From contig NZ_ATXC01000001.1 of NCBI RefSeq assembly GCF_000421485.1, positions 372,001 to 436,000 on the forward strand: DNA of 64,000 nt, written 5' to 3'. The translations under genes and the position numbers were made by a program. This document shows positions 59,745 through 64,000 of this stretch, in pieces. The DNA is from Desulfurobacterium sp. TC5-1 (GTDB lineage: Bacteria > Aquificota > Aquificia > Desulfurobacteriales > Desulfurobacteriaceae). Position 1 is the first letter of the stretch; every line of letters starts with the position of its first letter. The notes under the pieces were generated by a model. The model was given only the letters and a program-made list of their open reading frames with translations, was not told where the DNA came from and did not search any database.

Positions 59745-61843
59745 CCCTTTGAATCCTCTTCCTGCTTAACATCTTCTGGATATTCAACCCTGTTGTGGTA
59801 AACACCTGAAAGAATCTTTTTAAACACTTTCTCTATCAGGTTAATCTCTTTCAAACTTAAACCGCACTGATTAAGCTGACCGTCTTCTATATCTTCCATT
59901 ATCAATTTGTGAATGAGACTGTCAATGTCAACATCTTTTTTATCCTTAACCGACTTTACAGCAGCTTCTACAGTATCGGCAAGCATAACAATACCGGCCT
60001 CTTTAAATTGAGGCTTTGGCCCCGGGTATCTGAACTGTTTTTCATCAACGTCTGGATTTTGCTCTTTTGCCTTGGCGTAAAAATATTTCATCAATTTTGT
60101 TCCGTGATGTTGCCGGATAATATCTATGATAGGTTCTGGTAACTCATGTTTCCTTCCCAATTCAACGCCGTATTCAACGTGAGACCGCAGGATTGCAGCG
60201 CTCTTTTCGGGTGGAATTGTGTCGTGCATGTTTATCCCATTCTGCTGGTTTTCAACAAACGCTTGAGGATTTTTCAACTTTCCTATATCGTGAAACAGAC
60301 CACCTGCTTTTGCGAGGAGTGAATTTGCCCCTATTGTTTCTGCCGCGGCTTCAGCAAGGGTGCTTACCATAACGGAATGGCTGTATGTTCCTGGCGCCTT
60401 GAGAACAAGCTTTCTGAGCAAAGGATGGTTAAGATTTATAAGTTCCATGTAAACCATGTCTGTGGTGAACTTAAACAGAGAGCCAAAGAGAGGTAAGAGC
60501 CCTATAACGATAATTGAAGCTATTCCGGAACCGATAATGGCAAACATTGGATAGAAGATGAACTCTTCTTTAAAGTGAAACCCGTTATAGTAGAGGAGAA
60601 GTAATATTTCGGAAACGGCAATGCCAACACCTGCAAAAAGGCTACTCTTGTATATGACATTTCTATCTTTGTAGGTTCTTGAATCGAAACAGGAAAAAAC
60701 AGAACCTATAATTGTCGGAATGATGAAAAATGAAGGCTTTGAAAGGAGAAACGACGGCAGAATAGAAACAGGAATAGCGTGAATAGCAGCAACTTTTTTT
60801 GTCAAGAACATAGATATAAAAACTGTTGACGTAATAACTGGAATAAAAATAAGGTCCTCTTTAAGCGGGAGATTCATTGCTTCAACTACAAGCTTTGCAA
60901 AAAAGGTAAAAATTCTTATAAGAAAAACATCCAGCGTTATTATAAGAAATGAGAAGGTGATATTCTTGGTAACCTTTGCAGCAGAAGGACTGACAAGAAA
61001 GTAAAGTTTATATGTAAGATAAAACATAAGTAGAGAAATAAGAAAAATTGACACATACTTATTTATTGTCTTACTTCTTCCCCTTAAATTTTTAATGGCG
61101 TTTATTTTCTGTATATCCTCTTTGGTGAGCTTTGTTCCTTTCTTGACTATAAGTTCACCCTTTTTGATTTCGTAGAGGACAGGTTTGATTTTCTCTTTTA
61201 CTTCTTTCTGCTCTTTTAAAGTTTCTTCCCTGCTGTAATAGATGTTCGGCTTTATAAGAGGTTCTATAAACTTAAAAATCTCAAGTCCTTTTTTCCTGCC
61301 GTAAAAGTTTAGAAGCTCAGATTTAATCCTCTTTTTAACTTTTGAAACGGTGTAAAATGTTGAAACCTCTTTAACAGTAACTGTTGACGTTAGCGGATTT
61401 TTAACCTCTACAGCTTTCCCATTAAAATCAGAGGCTGTCTTATCATCAACTACACCGGCAGAGTAATACCTCTCAAGGAGGTCAGCAATAAATCCTGGTT
61501 TTATCTCTTCCTTTGTTCCGTTTGCTGAAAAATGTTTTTCGACAGTGTTCTGAATGTCGGTAAAGATTTGCGGATTCACCTGGAAAACAGGCTTGAGACT
61601 CTGAAGGGCTTTTTCAATTTTCAACTTTGTGGCTTCTTTATCTTCAATTATTAAATTTGCAGGCGAACGAATATCAACAGGTGAAATGTTACCGACTTTC
61701 AGTTCCGGAATGTGGCTAAAACCTATTGGAAGCATCAAGAATGTAATGAAAAGCGAACAAGCAACTGCCAGAATCGGCAAACTCACCCTTTCAATAACTT
61801 CGGTAATGTAACTTTTCAAGTCTTTACTCTTCATTTTCCTCAT
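59741..61843 (-). CDS. pgpH: 7TM-HD family cyclic-di-AMP phosphodiesterase (PgpH/YqfF)
   Basis: A membrane protein likely to cleave cyclic di-AMP. An N-terminal helix (LPILAVACSLFITFLMLPIG) leads to an extracytoplasmic 7TMR-HDED domain (to about residue 265), seven helices (about 270-470) and a C-terminal HD domain with AGGLFHDIGKLKNPQA (His-Asp), the HVEYGVELGRKHELPE helix and IIRQHHGTKLMKYF. The length of 700 residues matches YqfF. It overlaps phoH by 20 bases and DUF2905 by 4 bases. ATG 61834 is an alternative start behind GAGGA. Whether the cell makes c-di-AMP cannot be judged, since no diadenylate cyclase is in the window. Confidence 0.9.
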   Translation of the reverse strand: MRKMKSKDLKSYITEVIERVSLPILAVACSLFITFLMLPIGFSHIPELKVGNISPVDIRSPANLIIEDKEATKLKIEKALQSLKPVFQVNPQIFTDIQNTVEKHFSANGTKEEIKPGFIADLLERYYSAGVVDDKTASDFNGKAVEVKNPLTSTVTVKEVSTFYTVSKVKKRIKSELLNFYGRKKGLEIFKFIEPLIKPNIYYSREETLKEQKEVKEKIKPVLYEIKKGELIVKKGTKLTKEDIQKINAIKNLRGRSKTINKYVSIFLISLLMFYLTYKLYFLVSPSAAKVTKNITFSFLIITLDVFLIRIFTFFAKLVVEAMNLPLKEDLIFIPVITSTVFISMFLTKKVAAIHAIPVSILPSFLLSKPSFFIIPTIIGSVFSCFDSRTYKDRNVIYKSSLFAGVGIAVSEILLLLYYNGFHFKEEFIFYPMFAIIGSGIASIIVIGLLPLFGSLFKFTTDMVYMELINLNHPLLRKLVLKAPGTYSHSVMVSTLAEAAAETIGANSLLAKAGGLFHDIGKLKNPQAFVENQQNGINMHDTIPPEKSAAILRSHVEYGVELGRKHELPEPIIDIIRQHHGTKLMKYFYAKAKEQNPDVDEKQFRYPGPKPQFKEAGIVMLADTVEAAVKSVKDKKDVDIDSLIHKLIMEDIEDGQLNQCGLSLKEINLIEKVFKKILSGVYHNRVEYPEDVKQEEDSKG

Positions 61844-62765
61844 AAGCCCTTATAATTTCCTGAACAAGTCTGTGTCTTACCACATCATCTCTTTTAAATT
61901 CTACTATTTCTATTCCGTCAATGCCTTTTAAAATCCTTGTGGCTTCTACGAGACCGGAATCTCTCTTTTTGGGAAGGTCTATCTGAGTAATGTCACCGGT
62001 TATGACAACCTTTGAATTGAATCCCAGCCTTGTTAAAAACATTTTCATCTGTTCCCGCGTCGTGTTCTGAGCTTCATCAAGAATAATAAACGCATCGTTA
62101 AGCGTTCTTCCCCTCATATAGGCAAGAGGCGCTATCTCAATAATGTTCCGTTCTATCAAGAGGTTTACCCTGTCAGGTTCTATCATTTCAAACAGGGCAT
62201 CGTACAGAGGTTTTAAGTAGGGATCTATCTTTTCCTGAAGAGTGCCCGGCAGAAATCCGAGTTTTTCTCCAGCTTCAACGGCAGGCCTTGTAAGTATGAG
62301 TCTATTGACCTGTCCACTCTTAAAAGCTGAGACGGCAGCTGCAACGGCGAGGTACGTTTTACCCGTTCCGGCAGGACCGACACCGAAAACAATCGTATTT
62401 TTTCTTATCGCATTGATGTATTTTTTCTGTGTAGGCGTTTTGGCAACGATCTTTTTCCCTCTGTAAGTGGTAACAATAGCTTCATCTTTAACTACAACAC
62501 TACCTGCATTTCTCTGAAGCTGATTTATGTACATCTGAATGTCACTACCAGAAAGAGAGTATCCTGAATGGAAAAGTTCTTCCATGTCCTTAAAGAAACG
62601 TTCTGCCTTTTCTTCACTATTTTTCTCACCCTTGACGATAATCTCAGTGCCACGAGAGCCTATGTCAAGATTTAAGATCTTTGCAATCTTCTTTAGATTT
62701 TCCTCACCATGTCCGACAAGCGTATAAAACTCTTCTGGCGTCAACTCAAGCGAAATTTTTATCAA
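61824..62765 (-). CDS. phoH: PhoH-family ATPase (YbeZ-like)
   Basis: A P-loop ATPase with RNA-helicase-like folds, implicated in RNA handling with YbeY. The N-terminal KH-like part is followed by the Walker A GPAGTGKTYLAVAA near residues 131-144, RPAVEAGEKLGFLPGTLQEK, MRGRTLNDAFIILDEAQN (Walker B) and GDITQIDLPKK. The 313 residues are usual. The start is TTG 62765, with AGGAGG 11 bases upstream, somewhat far. It heads phoH-pgpH-DUF2905 and is divergent from ychF. Confidence 0.93.
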   Translation of the reverse strand: MIKISLELTPEEFYTLVGHGEENLKKIAKILNLDIGSRGTEIIVKGEKNSEEKAERFFKDMEELFHSGYSLSGSDIQMYINQLQRNAGSVVVKDEAIVTTYRGKKIVAKTPTQKKYINAIRKNTIVFGVGPAGTGKTYLAVAAAVSAFKSGQVNRLILTRPAVEAGEKLGFLPGTLQEKIDPYLKPLYDALFEMIEPDRVNLLIERNIIEIAPLAYMRGRTLNDAFIILDEAQNTTREQMKMFLTRLGFNSKVVITGDITQIDLPKKRDSGLVEATRILKGIDGIEIVEFKRDDVVRHRLVQEIIRAYEENEE

Positions 62766-62827
62766 GTTCTACAGTACCTCCTAAAGATAGTTTATCCGCT
62801 AAAGAAAATTAGGAACTATATTTCCAT

Positions 62828-62856
62828 TTGCAATAATATCACTTTCCAGGTATCTT
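62828..62856 (+). promoter_or_regulatory. promoter of ychF
   Basis: TTGCAA at 62828-62833 and TATCTT at 62851-62856 are exactly 17 bases apart. Transcription would begin near 62863, leaving about 30 bases with the GGAGGAGAAA ribosome site before the ATG. Confidence 0.55.
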
Positions 62857-62893
62857 TTAAGCTTGCAATTTGTACATGACGGAGGAGAAAGAA

Positions 62894-63997
62894 ATGGGTT
62901 TTAACTGTGGAATAGTAGGACTTCCGAATGTTGGAAAATCAACACTTTTTAATGCATTAACAAACTCTGCAAAGGCAGCAGCTGCAAACTTTCCTTTCTG
63001 CACGATAGAGCCAAATGTTGGAATAGTTGAAGTTCCCGATGAGAGGCTTCAAAAAATAGCCGAAATCGTTAACCCTAAAAGGATAGTTCCGACAACAATA
63101 GAGTTTGTTGACATAGCCGGACTTGTGAAAGGTGCAAGCAAGGGTGAAGGTCTTGGAAACCAATTTTTGGGAAATATCAGAAGTGTTGATGCTATAGCTC
63201 ATGTTGTGAGATGTTTTGAAGACCCAAATGTTGTTCATGTTGATGGTGGAGTAAATCCGGTAAGAGATATTGAAACGATAAACATGGAACTGATATTTAA
63301 AGACCTTGAAACCGTTGAAAAGAGACTTCAAAAAGTTGCCAAGCAGGCAAAGTCCGGCGACAAGGCTGCAAGGAAAGAAGAGGAAGTACTTGAAAATCTT
63401 AAAGGAATCTTAGAAAGGGGAGAGAGAATTCACCCTTACCTTGAGGAGGCAGGAGAAGATTTCAAAAAAATTGTAAAAGAGCTGGGACTTTTAACTGCAA
63501 AGCCTGTTCTCTACATAGCAAACGTTGATGAAGAGGGCCTTTTAGAGGATAACGAATTGGTTAAACAGGTAAAAGAATTAGCGGGGAGAGAGAAAGCCCC
63601 GGTAGTTAAGATATGTGCAAAAATAGAATCAGAACTTTCCGAGCTTGAACCGGGAGAAAAAGAAGAGTTCCTCAAAGAATTGGGACTAAAAGAGCCGGGG
63701 CTTAATAGTGTTATAAGGGAAGGCTACAGATTGCTTGATTTGATAACATTTTTCACCGCAGGTGAACAGGAAGTGAGAGCTTGGACTATTAAAAAAGGAA
63801 CAAAAGCTCCTCAGGCTGCCGGAAAAATTCACTCTGACATTGAGAGAGGTTTCATAAGGGCAGAAGTTGTAAGCTATGAAGACCTTATAAGAGAAGGTTC
63901 TATGCAGAAGTGTAAAGAAAAGGGACTCGTCAGACTTGAAGGAAAAGATTATGAAGTGAAAGACGGTGATATTATCTATTTCCGATTCAATGTTTAA
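62894..63997 (+). CDS. ychF: Redox-regulated ATPase YchF
   Basis: An Obg-family P-loop protein that binds ribosomes and prefers ATP. G1 is [17 protein letters not shown]3 is [16 protein letters not shown], and the specificity site reads NVDE in place of NKxD, the known reason for ATP preference. The TGS domain closes the protein ([45 protein letters not shown]). It has 367 residues from ATG 62894, which follows GGAGGAG; an ATG 18 bases earlier is less likely. The stop falls 3 bases before the window end. Confidence 0.96.
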   Translation: MGFNCGIVGLPNVGKSTLFNALTNSAKAAAANFPFCTIEPNVGIVEVPDERLQKIAEIVNPKRIVPTTIEFVDIAGLVKGASKGEGLGNQFLGNIRSVDAIAHVVRCFEDPNVVHVDGGVNPVRDIETINMELIFKDLETVEKRLQKVAKQAKSGDKAARKEEEVLENLKGILERGERIHPYLEEAGEDFKKIVKELGLLTAKPVLYIANVDEEGLLEDNELVKQVKELAGREKAPVVKICAKIESELSELEPGEKEEFLKELGLKEPGLNSVIREGYRLLDLITFFTAGEQEVRAWTIKKGTKAPQAAGKIHSDIERGFIRAEVVSYEDLIREGSMQKCKEKGLVRLEGKDYEVKDGDIIYFRFNV

Positions 63998-64000
63998 AAG

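Overview
The window looks like chromosomal core DNA of a thermophilic, Gram-negative, chemolithotrophic bacterium. The best guess is Aquificota, family Desulfurobacteriaceae, and this is inferred from gene content only. The proteins are rich in Lys, Glu and Ile, Arg is mostly AGA/AGG, Ile is often ATA, and G+C is about 40% by eye. Kdo synthesis (kdsA, kdsB), O-antigen genes, a type IV pilus secretin and an outer-membrane barrel show a double membrane. An archaeal-type S-adenosylmethionine synthetase and a complete A/V-type ATPase sit among ordinary bacterial genes, as in several deep-branching thermophiles. Genes are packed tightly, often overlap by 4-35 bases, and frequently use GTG or TTG starts. 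I saw no rRNA, tRNA, CRISPR array, transposase or phage gene, and no gene-free stretch over 300 bases; the longest is 59322-59516.

Layout. 1-5506 (+): the 3' end of aroA, then the pilus alignment and secretin operon pilMNOPQ, running into truB (5511-6365). 6327-12182 (-): a tight operon read from the right: FAH-family hydrolase, purE, a DUF89 phosphatase-like gene, a Sua5/YrdC tRNA-modification gene, a 2-hydroxyacyl-CoA dehydratase-related protein, and the ribosome-quality-control factor rqcH, which ends inside truB. 12297-21653 (+): kdsB, pyrG, a MarC-like membrane gene, murB, a tri-haem cytochrome c peroxidase, kdsA, nth, pncB, cmk and a metallo-beta-lactamase-fold hydrolase, mostly envelope and nucleotide metabolism. 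21672-24857 (-): hisC, ahcY and an outer-membrane barrel. 24961-28618 (+): typA and aspS, each with a good promoter. 28749-33640: a minus-strand DUF4388-like gene divergent from a DUF2148 gene, corA, a beta-CASP-type metallo-hydrolase and an unrecognised actin/Hsp70-like protein.

33648-40008 (-): archaeal-type metK with its own terminator, then an O-antigen operon rfbA, ligase/polymerase, rfbC, rfbB and a WbaP-like priming transferase; rfbD is not here. 40112-51921 (+): one long run of glmS, purU, radA and nine A/V-ATPase genes in the order G, C, I, K, F, E, A, B, D. 52000-56106: an unrecognised 588-residue protein with a HIRAN-like C-terminus, an orphan oligopeptide-type ABC ATPase, convergent pgeF, and two small overlapping genes of unknown function. 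56103-62765 (-): phoH, a 7TM-HD phosphodiesterase (pgpH), a DUF2905 gene and carB. 62894-63997 (+): ychF.

The most interesting parts are the beta-CASP hydrolase coupled to a degenerate actin-like protein (30945-33640), the HIRAN-like protein with the lone ABC ATPase (52000-54706), the tri-haem peroxidase, and the archaeal-type genes. Starts were re-chosen by Shine-Dalgarno position and family alignment from memory. No database search was possible, so the family calls rest on motifs.
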